Shown one piece after another: positions 1 through 8,285 of a DNA stretch of 33,117 nt. Source of the stretch: Candidatus Peribacter sp. UBA2144. Its GTDB lineage: Bacteria; Patescibacteriota; Gracilibacteria; Peribacterales; Peribacteraceae. Position 1 is the stretch's first letter. Every line of letters begins with the position of its first letter. The stretch lies in contig DCXE01000045.1 in the NCBI GenBank assembly GCA_002328295.1, positions 3,349 through 36,465 of the forward strand, written 5' to 3'. The notes below the pieces were generated by a model. The model saw only the letters and a list, made by a program, of their open reading frames with translations, did not search any database and was not told the DNA's origin. The position numbers and the translations under genes are program-made.

Positions 1-1250
<1,250 letters not shown>

Positions 1251-1264
1251 CCAGGGAATTTTTT

Positions 1265-1377
1265 ACCCTGAGGGCCGCATAAGCGGTCTCGAAGGGTTCT
1301 CTGAAGAATATGCTCTGATTGATAGCAATTTAAATCATCATATTACTTGATTGCTCAGGTGCTATCAGCCTGAGAGC
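1265..1377 (+). other. Structured 16S 3' spacer: two hairpins
   Basis: Directly after the 16S end there are two inverted repeats. The first nests ACCCT (1265-1269)/AGGGT (1293-1297) around CCGC (1275-1278)/GCGG (1283-1286). The second pairs GCTCT (1312-1316) with AGAGC (1373-1377) and TGATAGCA (1320-1327) with TGCTATCA (1360-1367). They may serve in 3' processing or termination of the 16S transcript (inference). No tRNA cloverleaf could be folded here by eye. Confidence 0.5.
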
Positions 1378-1407
1378 TCCTCTACTCTGCGATGGTGTGA
1401 TCACCAA

Positions 1408-1530
1408 CAATTGACAATTGACACGCTCCCCCGCTTTCGCGGGGTCGCTTTTAACAGTTAACAATTATTTTAAAAAGAGTTAATTGTTAAAAGGACGTGT
1501 AGCGCCCGTGTTAACTGTCAATTGTTTATT
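1408..1530. repeat. ~120-bp element with terminal inverted repeats, TTGACAA vocabulary
   Basis: The left end carries CAACAATTGACAATTGACAC and the right end, read on the minus strand, AAACAATTGACAGTTAACAC, so the element has imperfect ~22-bp terminal inverted repeats. The interior holds a CCCCGC/GCGGGG hairpin and a TTAACAATT/AATTGTTAA pair. The left end matches a second copy at 7290-7320 (AACAATTGACAATTAACACG...). The right arm lies inside the 3' end of the deacetylase gene. Confidence 0.7.
1429..1450 (+). terminator. Candidate hairpin terminator after 16S
   Basis: A perfect 6-bp GC stem, CCCCGC (1429-1434) and GCGGGG (1439-1444) with a TTTC loop, is followed by TCGCTTTT. It lies between the plus-strand 16S and the convergent minus-strand deacetylase gene. 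The T-run is interrupted, so activity is uncertain. Confidence 0.4.
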
Positions 1531-2241
1531 CGTGACACATTCAACTCCCTCATTCTTAATAAATTTCAAAAATGACTCAAGCTGTCCCCACATCTTATAT
1601 TTTTCAACTTCGTGGCTATGTCCCCACAAGTGAAAATAAGGTTGGTCGGTTTTTTTGGCATATGTGAACATTTCTTTGGCAAGACTGAACCAACTTGTGC
1701 ACGACTTGATCGAGATTCCAAGTTTTCTGATATCACCATATAACGCACGCATTGGACCGAAGTGATCAAGTGGATGCCACCACAAAGTCCACTTCTTCCT
1801 CCAAGGAAATGGAGTGATCTGCAAACTTGTTGGCATTGCCAAAGAGTCTGACGAACTAAACTTTATATTCTCCACAGTCCTTGCACCTTCAAACCCTGCA
1901 TTTCTGACCATCTCCTTAACTTCTTTATTAAATAATCCAAACGGATAACAAAACGATTTACATTCCTCGCCTGTAATTCCTTCAATCCATTTCTTGCTCG
2001 ATTCTATTTCCCACTTCGCTTCATCCAAGCTGACTTTTGTAAGTTTAGGATGTGTCATAGAGTGTGCACCAACTTCGTGTCGTGAATTCAAATCTTTAAT
2101 CTGCTGGGCTTTAAGCATATCTTTGTTGTGTTGCTCCTCCGGACAAATATAAAAAGTCCCCTTGCAATCATATTTTTCAAGCAAGCTTGCAACTGCAAGA
2201 TCCAATACATAGCCGTCGTCCCAGGAGGTCGTAAATAACAT
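1480..2241 (-). CDS. Polysaccharide deacetylase (NodB homology domain)
   Basis: This is a carbohydrate esterase family 4-type protein of about 253 aa, expected to remove N- or O-acetyl groups from a polysaccharide. Motif 1 is SWDDGY near residue 7, with the Asp pair for metal and base. Motif 2 is AHSMTHP near residue 58 (H-x3-H metal ligands), followed by a CYPFG motif near residue 98 and a late HLWGHSHE motif. No signal peptide is visible, so it may act at the cytoplasmic face or on a lipid-linked sugar (inference). The ATG at 2241 overlaps the TGA of the upstream sufD-like gene as TGATG, which suggests translational coupling; a TTG one codon earlier is less likely. The last ~12 codons (reading TVNTGATRPFNN) are read from the spacer repeat, so the C-terminus looks extended by repeat DNA. 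Confidence 0.88.
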   Translation of the reverse strand: MLFTTSWDDGYVLDLAVASLLEKYDCKGTFYICPEEQHNKDMLKAQQIKDLNSRHEVGAHSMTHPKLTKVSLDEAKWEIESSKKWIEGITGEECKSFCYPFGLFNKEVKEMVRNAGFEGARTVENIKFSSSDSLAMPTSLQITPFPWRKKWTLWWHPLDHFGPMRALYGDIRKLGISIKSCTSWFSLAKEMFTYAKKTDQPYFHLWGHSHEVEKYKMWGQLESFLKFIKNEGVECVTNKQLTVNTGATRPFNN

Positions 2242-2858
2242 CAAGAAGGAGAGTACTGCAAAAATCCTTCGACCACCATTTCTTTCGCCTCTTCCTCAGT
2301 CACTCCTCTGGAGGTTAAGTAAAACAAATCTTCAGGATCAATTCTTTTTACGCTCGCCGAGTGACTGACTACCACATCATCATTTTTAATTTCCAAACCG
2401 GGAACCAAATCAACTTTCGCCTCCGGATCAAGCATCAAAAACTCCTCATTCAAGAATCCTTTAAATCCTTTACATCCTTTTTCAACTTCTAAAACTCCTT
2501 TGCAATTAATTCGAGAACTACCTTCGGCCACGCCCTTCAAAATAATATCCCCCTTACAATCCTTCTCCTCAAACTTACACTCAACATCAATATCCTGATC
2601 ACAATCAACCGCATGAAACATTCCATTGATCTTTAGCTCTCCCCCCTCTTCGCATTTGCTTCTGAGTTTAAGCTGTCCGCCTTTTGCAAAGATTTTTAAA
2701 TCAATCTTCTCGCCTTTTTTCACAAGTACTTCAATCTTCGCATCGCAGGAATCCAGATTTATAGTCTTCGAAGATACGACCACCAAGTGGACTTTTTCAT
2801 CCGCATTACGAGATGAGCTGATTTCTATGGCCGATTGTTTAATGGTCTTATGAGCCAT
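2241..2858 (-). CDS. Minimal SufD-like / SufBD core-domain protein
   Basis: The 205-aa protein has the SufBD signature at its C-terminus: NDDVVVSHSASVKRIDPEDL, then FYLTSRGVTEEEAKEMVVEGF, closely parallel to the end of SufB in the same window. It probably partners SufB and SufC in the Fe-S cluster scaffold. It is about half the usual SufD length (~400 aa): only the beta-helix core and terminal helices remain and the N-terminal domain is missing. It lies 920 bp from sufB on the same strand with plus-strand genes between, so it is not in one operon with sufB. A TATAAT box ends 12 nt before the ATG. The stop is TGA and overlaps the next ATG. A second, shorter SufB is an alternative reading. Confidence 0.78.
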   Translation of the reverse strand: MAHKTIKQSAIEISSSRNADEKVHLVVVSSKTINLDSCDAKIEVLVKKGEKIDLKIFAKGGQLKLRSKCEEGGELKINGMFHAVDCDQDIDVECKFEEKDCKGDIILKGVAEGSSRINCKGVLEVEKGCKGFKGFLNEEFLMLDPEAKVDLVPGLEIKNDDVVVSHSASVKRIDPEDLFYLTSRGVTEEEAKEMVVEGFLQYSPS

Positions 2859-2870
2859 GATTTTGTTGGC

Positions 2871-2876
2871 ATTATA
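2871..2876 (-). promoter_or_regulatory. -10 box for sufD-like gene (near-leaderless)
   Basis: TATAAT on the minus strand, 12 nt before the ATG at 2858. A start site about 7 nt downstream would leave a leader of ~5 nt. It lies 3 bp from the plus-strand -10 box of the divergent gene. Confidence 0.65.
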
Positions 2877-2879
2877 TGG

Positions 2880-2885
2880 TACAAT
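2880..2885 (+). promoter_or_regulatory. Extended -10 box (TGG-TACAAT) for gene at 2892
   Basis: TACAAT preceded by TGG at 2877-2879 gives an extended -10. It ends 6 nt before the ATG at 2892, so the transcript would start at or next to the start codon. It supports 2892 rather than the ATG at 2835 as the start. Confidence 0.65.
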
Positions 2886-2891
2886 AATCTG

Positions 2892-3071
2892 ATGGGTATT
2901 GAACCATTAAATGTAAGAGTTACTCCCGGCACAGAGGCAGATACAGCCAAATCTGATGCAACGAGAGAGCAAAACTCTGAAACGTTACAGATATCTGTGC
3001 CAGAAGCAATGTTTGCGCCAGTAAATGGTCTTGTTACAGCCATTGCTGATGGAAATAAAGGATTAATTTGA
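2892..3071 (+). CDS. Small hypothetical protein (59 aa), possibly the N-terminal part of an interrupted gene
   Basis: I do not recognise this protein. It is polar and Ser/Thr/Glu rich (begins MGIEPLNVRVTPG) with no membrane segment. The start is set by the TACAAT box 6 nt upstream; starting at 2835 would include promoter sequence. It ends at TGA 3069-3071. The same frame then continues without another stop to 3350, and the next ORF has no ATG and no promoter of its own, so the two may be halves of one 152-codon gene split by a nonsense codon or read-through site. Confidence 0.5.
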   Translation: MGIEPLNVRVTPGTEADTAKSDATREQNSETLQISVPEAMFAPVNGLVTAIADGNKGLI

Positions 3072-3077
3072 ACAACT

Positions 3078-3350
3078 TTGGAAAGAACCGACGGTCCTAA
3101 ACTATGTGACGCTATCGGATATCTGCCGGAAGATTATCAAGATGCACTAGCAACATATCTAAGGGAGATGTGGGAAGGAGCAGAACTGGGATCCTTGGGT
3201 GAAATTATCAAAAAATTATATGCAATATTGGGATCCGGTGCTGTATTGGCACTAACTGCACTTATTGAAGAAATGAAACTAAAAGAATTTCCTCCAGAAG
3301 TTAAAAAGCGAAGGAGTGGTGGAGATAGAGGTATAGATGAATATATATAA
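3078..3350 (+). CDS. Small hypothetical protein, same frame as the preceding ORF
   Basis: About 90 aa, mostly helical by appearance, with an amphipathic stretch (YQDALATYLREMWEGAELG...) and a short hydrophobic segment (AILGSGAVLALTALIEE) near residue 50. No family is recognised. The only start codon near the 5' end is TTG at 3078, without a -10 box close by, unlike most genes here. It probably continues the ORF that stops at the in-frame TGA 3069-3071. The tail is basic. Confidence 0.5.
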   Translation: MERTDGPKLCDAIGYLPEDYQDALATYLREMWEGAELGSLGEIIKKLYAILGSGAVLALTALIEEMKLKEFPPEVKKRRSGGDRGIDEYI

Positions 3351-3391
3351 ACTTTAGGCTTTTGCCAAAAGCAATTCCAAAGAAAAAGGAG

Positions 3392-3397
3392 TAGAAT
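3392..3397 (+). promoter_or_regulatory. -10 box for gene at 3406
   Basis: TAGAAT ends 8 nt before the GTG at 3406. An AAGGAG at 3386-3391 lies 14 nt from the GTG, too far for a normal ribosome binding site, so leaderless initiation is the better reading. Confidence 0.5.
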
Positions 3398-3405
3398 GTC
3401 TTGAT

Positions 3406-3774
3406 GTGAGCGAACAACTCAGACTTGACTTTGAGGCGGCAGAAAAGGCTTCGACAAGTTTAGAAACTAGAAGCCAAGATTTTGATGAAAGCGGGAAAAG
3501 AATCTGGCACAAGCAACGCCGGTATAGAAATCAAATAGATTGGATTCTTGAAGTGTACTATCACCGACTAAAGAAATTTGATTACGACCATGAAAAAGCT
3601 AGAGCGAGCATGATAGAAGATGGATATTTAACACGTAATCCTAAACATGATCCAACGGATCCAAATAGTCTTGAATTCACTCCAAACGATGCTAAACAGC
3701 CATGGGCAAAGAAGCTGCGCAAAAAATCACCCAACCGCTCCCTCCATTTCAACTCCTCTACAAACTCCAGGTAA
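3406..3774 (+). CDS. Hypothetical basic protein (122 aa)
   Basis: Not recognised. It starts at GTG with TAGAAT 8 nt upstream. The sequence is hydrophilic, rich in Lys, Arg, Tyr and Trp, and has a central segment KRIWHKQRRYRNQIDWILEV followed by YYHRLKKFDYDHEKA. No signal peptide or membrane helix is visible. The basic, aromatic character would fit nucleic-acid binding, but no motif proves it. It converges on sufB, with only 4 bp between the two stop codons. Confidence 0.6.
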   Translation: MSEQLRLDFEAAEKASTSLETRSQDFDESGKRIWHKQRRYRNQIDWILEVYYHRLKKFDYDHEKARASMIEDGYLTRNPKHDPTDPNSLEFTPNDAKQPWAKKLRKKSPNRSLHFNSSTNSR

Positions 3775-3778
3775 CATT

Positions 3779-5119
3779 TTAGCCCACAGATCCTTCCATC
3801 TCTAATTCGATCAACCTATTCATCTCAACCGCATATTCAAGCGGAAGAAGTCTGACTATGGGATCCATGAAGCCATTTACAATCATTGCTTTTGCCTCCT
3901 CTTCCGCAATTCCCCTCGAAGTTAAGTAGAATAAATCTTCTGCACTGAGCTTTCCGACTCTAGCTTCATGTGCAATTGTCACATCATTATTTCTTAACTT
4001 TATGTCGGGAATTGTATCGGTTCGACTTAGGTCATCCAGAAGCAGGGCATCACATTCCACACTGACTACAGAGTTGCTCGCATTCTCTCCGATTTTAACT
4101 AAGCCACGGTAAGTACATGTGCCCCCTGCTTTTGAAACTGACTTTGACACAATCTTTGATGATGTATGCGGTGCTGAATGTATTACTTTCGCGCCCGTGT
4201 CTTGCCATTGTTCACCTGACGCGAAGGCGACTCCAAAGTGATCGCTTCTCGCCCCTTCGCCTGCCAGAACTGAACACGGATAGAGCATAGTAACTCCCGC
4301 TCCTAAGTTTCCTCCGACCCATTCTATAACTGCATCTTTTTCTACAATCGCCCTCTTCGTATTTAAGTTATATGTATCCTTGCTCCAGTTTTCAACTGAA
4401 CTGTATCTAACCTTCGATCCTTGCTTTGCATAAATCTCAACGCATCCGGCATGAAGACCCTTAGACCCAAATTTTGGCGCTGAGCATCCTTCTATGTAAT
4501 GAACTTCTGCACCTTCATCAACAATAATCAGAGTATGTTCAAACTGTCCCATGTTCGGGGCATTCATTCGAAAGTAAGCTTGCAGTGGCTCTGTTACAAC
4601 TACTCCCTTGGGGACATAAAGGAATGTTCCGCCTGACCAAACGGCACCATGAAGAGCTGCGAATTTATGATCTGAGTTTGGCACGCATTTCATGAAATAT
4701 TCTCTGACCAAAACCGGGTGTTCTTTGACCGCATCATCCATATCCATGAAGATGACTCCTGACTTTTCCCACTCTTCTTTTAAACTGTGATAGATAATGT
4801 CGGATTCATATTGCGCACCAACACCAGCAAGCCACTTGTGTTCCGCTTCCGGTATTCCGAGCTTCTCGTAAACTTCTCTTATGTGATCCGGAAGCTCTCC
4901 CCAATCATCAGTTGCATCAATTCCCGTCGGTGCATAGTAAGTGATATTATCTAAATTTAAACCTGAAAGGTCCGGACCAAATTTTGGAAGGCTGATTGAC
5001 TCGTATTTACTAAGTGAGTCCTCTCTGTGTCCTCGCATCCATTTAGGCTCATTTTTATCTGACGATATCTGATGCAAGAGATCGGAATTTAGGCCTTTTT
5101 GGAGAAGAGTGGATGGCAC
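3779..5119 (-). CDS. sufB: Fe-S cluster assembly scaffold SufB
   Basis: The 446-aa protein matches SufB along its length. Its N-terminus has ISSDKNEPKWMRGHR, then the YYAPTG region, KCVPNSDHKFAALHGAVWSG, LYVPKGVVV, the QFEHTLIIVDEGAEVHYIEG block, SVECDALLLDDLSRTDTIP (conserved Cys) and the terminal IAHEARVGKLSAEDLFYLTS with its His. It forms the scaffold with SufD and SufC on which [4Fe-4S] clusters are built in the cytoplasm. The start is uncertain: GTG at 5119 is used because the homologous region begins about ten residues later. A TAATCT lies 14 nt upstream inside an ACAGATTAC repeat. sufC is 16 kb away and sufS/sufU are not in the window. Confidence 0.95.
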   Translation of the reverse strand: MPSTLLQKGLNSDLLHQISSDKNEPKWMRGHREDSLSKYESISLPKFGPDLSGLNLDNITYYAPTGIDATDDWGELPDHIREVYEKLGIPEAEHKWLAGVGAQYESDIIYHSLKEEWEKSGVIFMDMDDAVKEHPVLVREYFMKCVPNSDHKFAALHGAVWSGGTFLYVPKGVVVTEPLQAYFRMNAPNMGQFEHTLIIVDEGAEVHYIEGCSAPKFGSKGLHAGCVEIYAKQGSKVRYSSVENWSKDTYNLNTKRAIVEKDAVIEWVGGNLGAGVTMLYPCSVLAGEGARSDHFGVAFASGEQWQDTGAKVIHSAPHTSSKIVSKSVSKAGGTCTYRGLVKIGENASNSVVSVECDALLLDDLSRTDTIPDIKLRNNDVTIAHEARVGKLSAEDLFYLTSRGIAEEEAKAMIVNGFMDPIVRLLPLEYAVEMNRLIELEMEGSVG

Positions 5120-5130
5120 GTTGTCTGGAC

Positions 5131-5165
5131 CACAGATTACACAGATTACGCAGATTACGCAGATA
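5131..5165. repeat. Tandem ACAGATTAC(G) spacer phrase
   Basis: Four imperfect copies of CACAGATTA / GCAGATTAC in tandem, immediately upstream of the sufB start. It is one of many phrase-type spacers in this window and may carry the minus-strand promoter of sufB. Confidence 0.7.
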
Positions 5166-5185
5166 TTTTATTAAGAATAACACCC

Positions 5186-5351
5186 GGCAAACGCACTGTT
5201 TGAGATCGAAAGCACCACCTTGCAAGTTCCTTAAAGCAAGAACGAATTGGATGAGGCTCTCCCGCTCAAGGCCTCTAACTCTGAGTGCATCCAATTCGTT
5301 CTGCACACTATAGAAGCTCTAATTGTGCTTTCGAGCGAGTTTGCGTTTGCC
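5186..5351. other. Large nested inverted-repeat structure between sufB and macA
   Basis: Three perfectly nested stems: GGCAAACGC (5186-5194) with GCGTTTGCC (5343-5351); CGAAAGCAC (5207-5215) with GTGCTTTCG (5325-5333); AGAACGAATTGGATG (5239-5253) with CATCCAATTCGTTCT (5288-5302). The innermost 34-nt loop is itself GC-rich. No convincing ORF covers it. It could be a structured RNA, a folded leader or terminator, or a MITE-like element. Confidence 0.65.
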
Positions 5352-5400
5352 TTGATCTTTTCTTTGCTTCTTTCTTTTGCATCAAGGTAAAAGAAAGAAG
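5350..5400. other. Interleaved inverted repeats (pseudoknot topology)
   Basis: CCTTGAT (5350-5356) pairs with ATCAAGG (5381-5387), and CTTCTTTCTTTT (5367-5378) pairs with AAAAGAAAGAAG (5389-5400). The two stems interleave (A-B-A'-B'), so they form either a pseudoknot or two mutually exclusive hairpins. They abut the nested element on the left and lie ~80 bp before the macA-like promoter. Confidence 0.55.
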
Positions 5401-5477
5401 AAAGACATTGATAATTAAGCCAAAAAGCTCATAATTGAGGCTCTTGAACCTAAATTGCCGAAATGTACGTTTTATGC

Positions 5478-5483
5478 TATAAT
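5478..5483 (+). promoter_or_regulatory. Extended -10 box (TGC-TATAAT) for the adaptor gene
   Basis: TATAAT with TGC in front, ending 11 nt before the ATG at 5495, so the predicted 5' leader is under ~5 nt. It would drive the whole transporter cluster. Confidence 0.7.
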
Positions 5484-5494
5484 TACACTAAATA

Positions 5495-7291
5495 ATGAAC
5501 TCAGAAAATGTATCTTCAGAGGCTCCCAAAGCTCATATCTTGAAGCGATTGGCCAATCGAGTATGGATGATATTAAGATATAAAGTTCTCCCCTTCTGCA
5601 AAAGGAGATGGAAGCTTTTGACTGTTTTAACAGTAATAATCGTGCCATTCCTTCTTCTGCTCATATGGATCTTTGCACCGGAGAGTCCAGAAGTCGTTAT
5701 GGCAACCGCGGAAAGGAGTGATTTGGTACAGACTGTTGAAGCTGTTGGAACCGTAATTTCGGAAAAGGACTTAAAACTCAGATTTCCACTAACAGGCGTC
5801 GTTGGAAAGGTGCTAATTGAAGAAGGCGACAGTGTTGAGGAAAACCAGGAGCTTGCTCATCTAAGGAACGGAGCTCTGAAGGCAGATGTGACTGCAGCAC
5901 AAGCAAGTCTTTCATCTCAATCAGCTCAACTTAAGGAGCTAAAAGAAGGAACTCGTCCGGAAGATATTCTTATTCAGGAAGCAGAGGTTGAAAACAAGAA
6001 GGCGGCTCTTGAGTCCGCGTACGCAACCTTTAATGGAGCCAAAGAGAAGCTGGAAAAATTGAACATGGAAGCCAAGATAAGCTTGTCTGGGTATGTTTCA
6101 ACAGCAAGCAGTGAAACGTCTGAGCAGCTGACAGAAATCAGATCAGCCTTAAGAAAGATAGAAGATGTCTTAGAGGATTCAGCATTAAACCGTGCTGCCA
6201 CATATAACGAGCCTACTGATTTTGAAATGCTGACAAGAAAAAAGGCAAATGCAATACACCAGATAGAACAAATGATTAAATTACTTCCTTCAAATTTCAA
6301 AGACTACAAAGAAGCAATAAGCAAACTGAGGGAAGTGCGAGATACGACCGCGGAAGCGTCCCAAACTATTTCAAAAATGTATTCATTCGTTGCAAATATG
6401 AAGCTGTATCACAACTATGATTTCAGCGACCGAGAAACTCATAAAACAACATTAACTACGCAAAGTAATACAGTTCAAGATGCGTTATCCTCTCTCGATT
6501 CTACTCTCAAGACAATGCGCGATGCATCAGCCGATTACGACACGCAGATTGCAAGTGCCCAGAGCACAATAGAAACTTCCCAGGCAGATATTCAAACCTA
6601 CGAAGCATCTCTAAGGAAGCAGGAAGCCGAGCTTGCAAAGAAGAGGGCAGGAGCCAGGCCTACAGAAATTCAAGCTCAGCAAGCAAGAGTGAATCAAGCA
6701 TATGCCGAATTGAATCGTGCAAAGGCAAAGCTTGAAGACACTATTATCAGAGCCCCAATTGCTGGGGCAATAACAAAAGTTAATCTGAAAGAGGGCGAAT
6801 TTACAGGCGGACTGGATTTGAATGAGTTTGCCCTGAGTATGTTAGGCGCTTCTCCTTACAGAGTTGAAATGTTTGTTGCAGAGATTGACATACCGAAAGT
6901 TAAATTGAGCCAAAGCGGGTCAATTGATTTGGATGCGTTCCCGAACGAAGAGTTTGTAATGAAGGTAAGTGAAATCGATCCGACCGCGACTGACAAAGAT
7001 GGAGTATCCAAATACCGCGTTAAGCTGGACTTCCCTGAGCAAGATATGAGATTGAAGATAGGAATGACCGGAGATGCGGAAATTTATACTGACTTCAGGA
7101 AAGACGTTGTGCACATACCAGGCAGGGCCGTCTTTACGGACGAAAAGGGAGATGAAATTGTGAAGATATTAAAAGACAATAAAGTAATCGAAAGGAAGAT
7201 AAAAACCGGAATGGAAGGAGAAGGCGGTGACGTGGAAGTAATTGAAGGTATCAATGAGGGTGAGACGATAATTCTATTAATTAAGGATTAA
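5495..7291 (+). CDS. MacA/HlyD-type periplasmic adaptor (membrane fusion) protein
   Basis: 598 aa. A single N-terminal membrane anchor lies at about residues 45-63 (LLTVLTVIIVPFLLLLIWIF), followed by the first half of a biotinyl-lipoyl-like domain (VEAVGTVISEKDLKLRFPLTG...GKVLIEEGDSVEENQELA). A very long coiled-coil hairpin covers roughly residues 125-425. The second lipoyl half follows (DTIIRAPIAGAITKVNLKEG), then a beta-barrel and a membrane-proximal domain. Typical MacA is ~370 aa; the excess is in the coiled coil, which in a monoderm-like CPR cell may span the wall rather than reach an outer-membrane channel (inference). The gene is first in a cluster with a MacB-type ATPase and two permeases. 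Confidence 0.85.
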   Translation: MNSENVSSEAPKAHILKRLANRVWMILRYKVLPFCKRRWKLLTVLTVIIVPFLLLLIWIFAPESPEVVMATAERSDLVQTVEAVGTVISEKDLKLRFPLTGVVGKVLIEEGDSVEENQELAHLRNGALKADVTAAQASLSSQSAQLKELKEGTRPEDILIQEAEVENKKAALESAYATFNGAKEKLEKLNMEAKISLSGYVSTASSETSEQLTEIRSALRKIEDVLEDSALNRAATYNEPTDFEMLTRKKANAIHQIEQMIKLLPSNFKDYKEAISKLREVRDTTAEASQTISKMYSFVANMKLYHNYDFSDRETHKTTLTTQSNTVQDALSSLDSTLKTMRDASADYDTQIASAQSTIETSQADIQTYEASLRKQEAELAKKRAGARPTEIQAQQARVNQAYAELNRAKAKLEDTIIRAPIAGAITKVNLKEGEFTGGLDLNEFALSMLGASPYRVEMFVAEIDIPKVKLSQSGSIDLDAFPNEEFVMKVSEIDPTATDKDGVSKYRVKLDFPEQDMRLKIGMTGDAEIYTDFRKDVVHIPGRAVFTDEKGDEIVKILKDNKVIERKIKTGMEGEGGDVEVIEGINEGETIILLIKD

Positions 7292-7412
7292 CAATTAACA
7301 ATTGACAATTAACACGCTCGCTACGCTCGCTCTTAACAACCAATATACAATCTTACGTCTTACGTCCTAAATCCTACGTCCTAATCAACTGCGCTACTGA
7401 GTTACTGCGCTG
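7287..7412. repeat. Spacer phrases: TTGACAA copy, TTACGTC and ACTGCGCT units
   Basis: Three vocabularies follow each other between the adaptor and ATPase genes. The first, AACAATTGACAATTAACACG followed by CTCGCTACGCTCGC, matches the left end of the element at 1408-1530. The second is CTTACGTCTTACGTCCTAAA with further CTACGTCCTAA, and the third repeats ACTGCGCT and ACTGAGTT. Confidence 0.7.
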
Positions 7413-7418
7413 AATAAC

Positions 7419-8183
7419 ATGACCGCCACCAATAACGACTTCAACGGCAACGGAAAATCTCCCCTGATAGAAACTAGTAAATTATGTAAATCATATTTCA
7501 ACGATGAACTGGAAACGAAAGTGCTTTTTGATATCGATCTGACAATTAATAAAAACGAGTTTGTGGGAATCATGGGACCATCGGGTTCCGGAAAATCAAC
7601 ACTGATGCACATACTCGGATTTTTGGATCATCACACTGGCGGAGAATATCTCTTCCACGGCAAGCATGCACAAGAGATGGATGAAGATACACTCGCAAAA
7701 GTCCGCGCAACAAGAGTGAGTTTCGTCTTCCAGGCTTTTAACCTGTTGCCGCGCGCATCAGTCCTGCAAAATGTAATGTTGCCTTTAATTTATCACCCAA
7801 CTATCCCCGCATCCGAACGCCTGGAAAGAACAAAAAAGGCAATTGAGGCTGTAGATCTAACCGATCACTCTGATTATTTGAGCAATCAATTATCCGGAGG
7901 TCAAAAACAGAGAGTGGCAATAGCAAGAGCTCTCGTAACCGAGCCGGAGGTTATATTTGCAGATGAACCGACAGGAAACTTGGACTCAGCATCTGGAATA
8001 CATGTGATGCAAGCGCTTCAGGAACTGCATTCAAACGGACACACGATCATTCTTGTAACTCATGAACAAGCAACAGCTGAGCATGCAGATAGAATTATTG
8101 AATTGTTTGACGGAAGAATTACAAAAGACACGAGTAAGTTTAAAACCAGGAAGGCAAAGAAGGAAGATTCCCTTAAGAAATAA
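7419..8183 (+). CDS. MacB/LolD-type ABC transporter ATP-binding protein
   Basis: 254 aa. Walker A is GPSGSGKST near residue 52, the Q-loop is VFQAFNLLPRASVLQNV, the signature is LSGGQKQR near residue 155, Walker B is VIFADEPTGNLDS and the H-loop is VTHEQ. The ADEPTGNLD form is typical of the LolD/MacB/FtsE group. As a separate polypeptide it should energise one or both permeases downstream, probably as part of a tripartite exporter or mechanotransducing complex with the adaptor upstream. The C-terminus ends in a Lys-rich tail. No ribosome binding site precedes the ATG, only spacer repeats. Confidence 0.93.
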   Translation: MTATNNDFNGNGKSPLIETSKLCKSYFNDELETKVLFDIDLTINKNEFVGIMGPSGSGKSTLMHILGFLDHHTGGEYLFHGKHAQEMDEDTLAKVRATRVSFVFQAFNLLPRASVLQNVMLPLIYHPTIPASERLERTKKAIEAVDLTDHSDYLSNQLSGGQKQRVAIARALVTEPEVIFADEPTGNLDSASGIHVMQALQELHSNGHTIILVTHEQATAEHADRIIELFDGRITKDTSKFKTRKAKKEDSLKK

Positions 8184-8194
8184 TGATTACAACC

Positions 8195-8270
8195 AGTCAC
8201 TCGTCGCTAGTCACTAGTCACTGGTCACGCCAGCTGACGAGCGACGAGAGACAAGTGACTAGCGACATTC
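8195..8270. repeat. AGTCACT/CGACGAG spacer phrase, mirrored
   Basis: Tandem AGTCACT and CGTCGCT units. GTCGCTAGTCACT (8203-8215) and AGTGACTAGCGAC (8254-8266) form a perfect 13-bp inverted repeat. It sits inside the transporter cluster between the ATPase and first permease genes. Confidence 0.75.
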
Positions 8271-8285
8271 CACTTCACCAATAAC

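Noticed and set aside
1251..1479. tRNA or start of 23S in the spacer after 16S
   Set aside because: No cloverleaf, no CCA end and no 23S-like motif could be found.
2892..3350. Genome-wide recoding of TGA (as in Gracilibacteria or SR1)
   Set aside because: TGA ends well-defined genes here (sufD-like, udg, rlmE) at the expected protein lengths, and the large conserved genes have no internal TGA.
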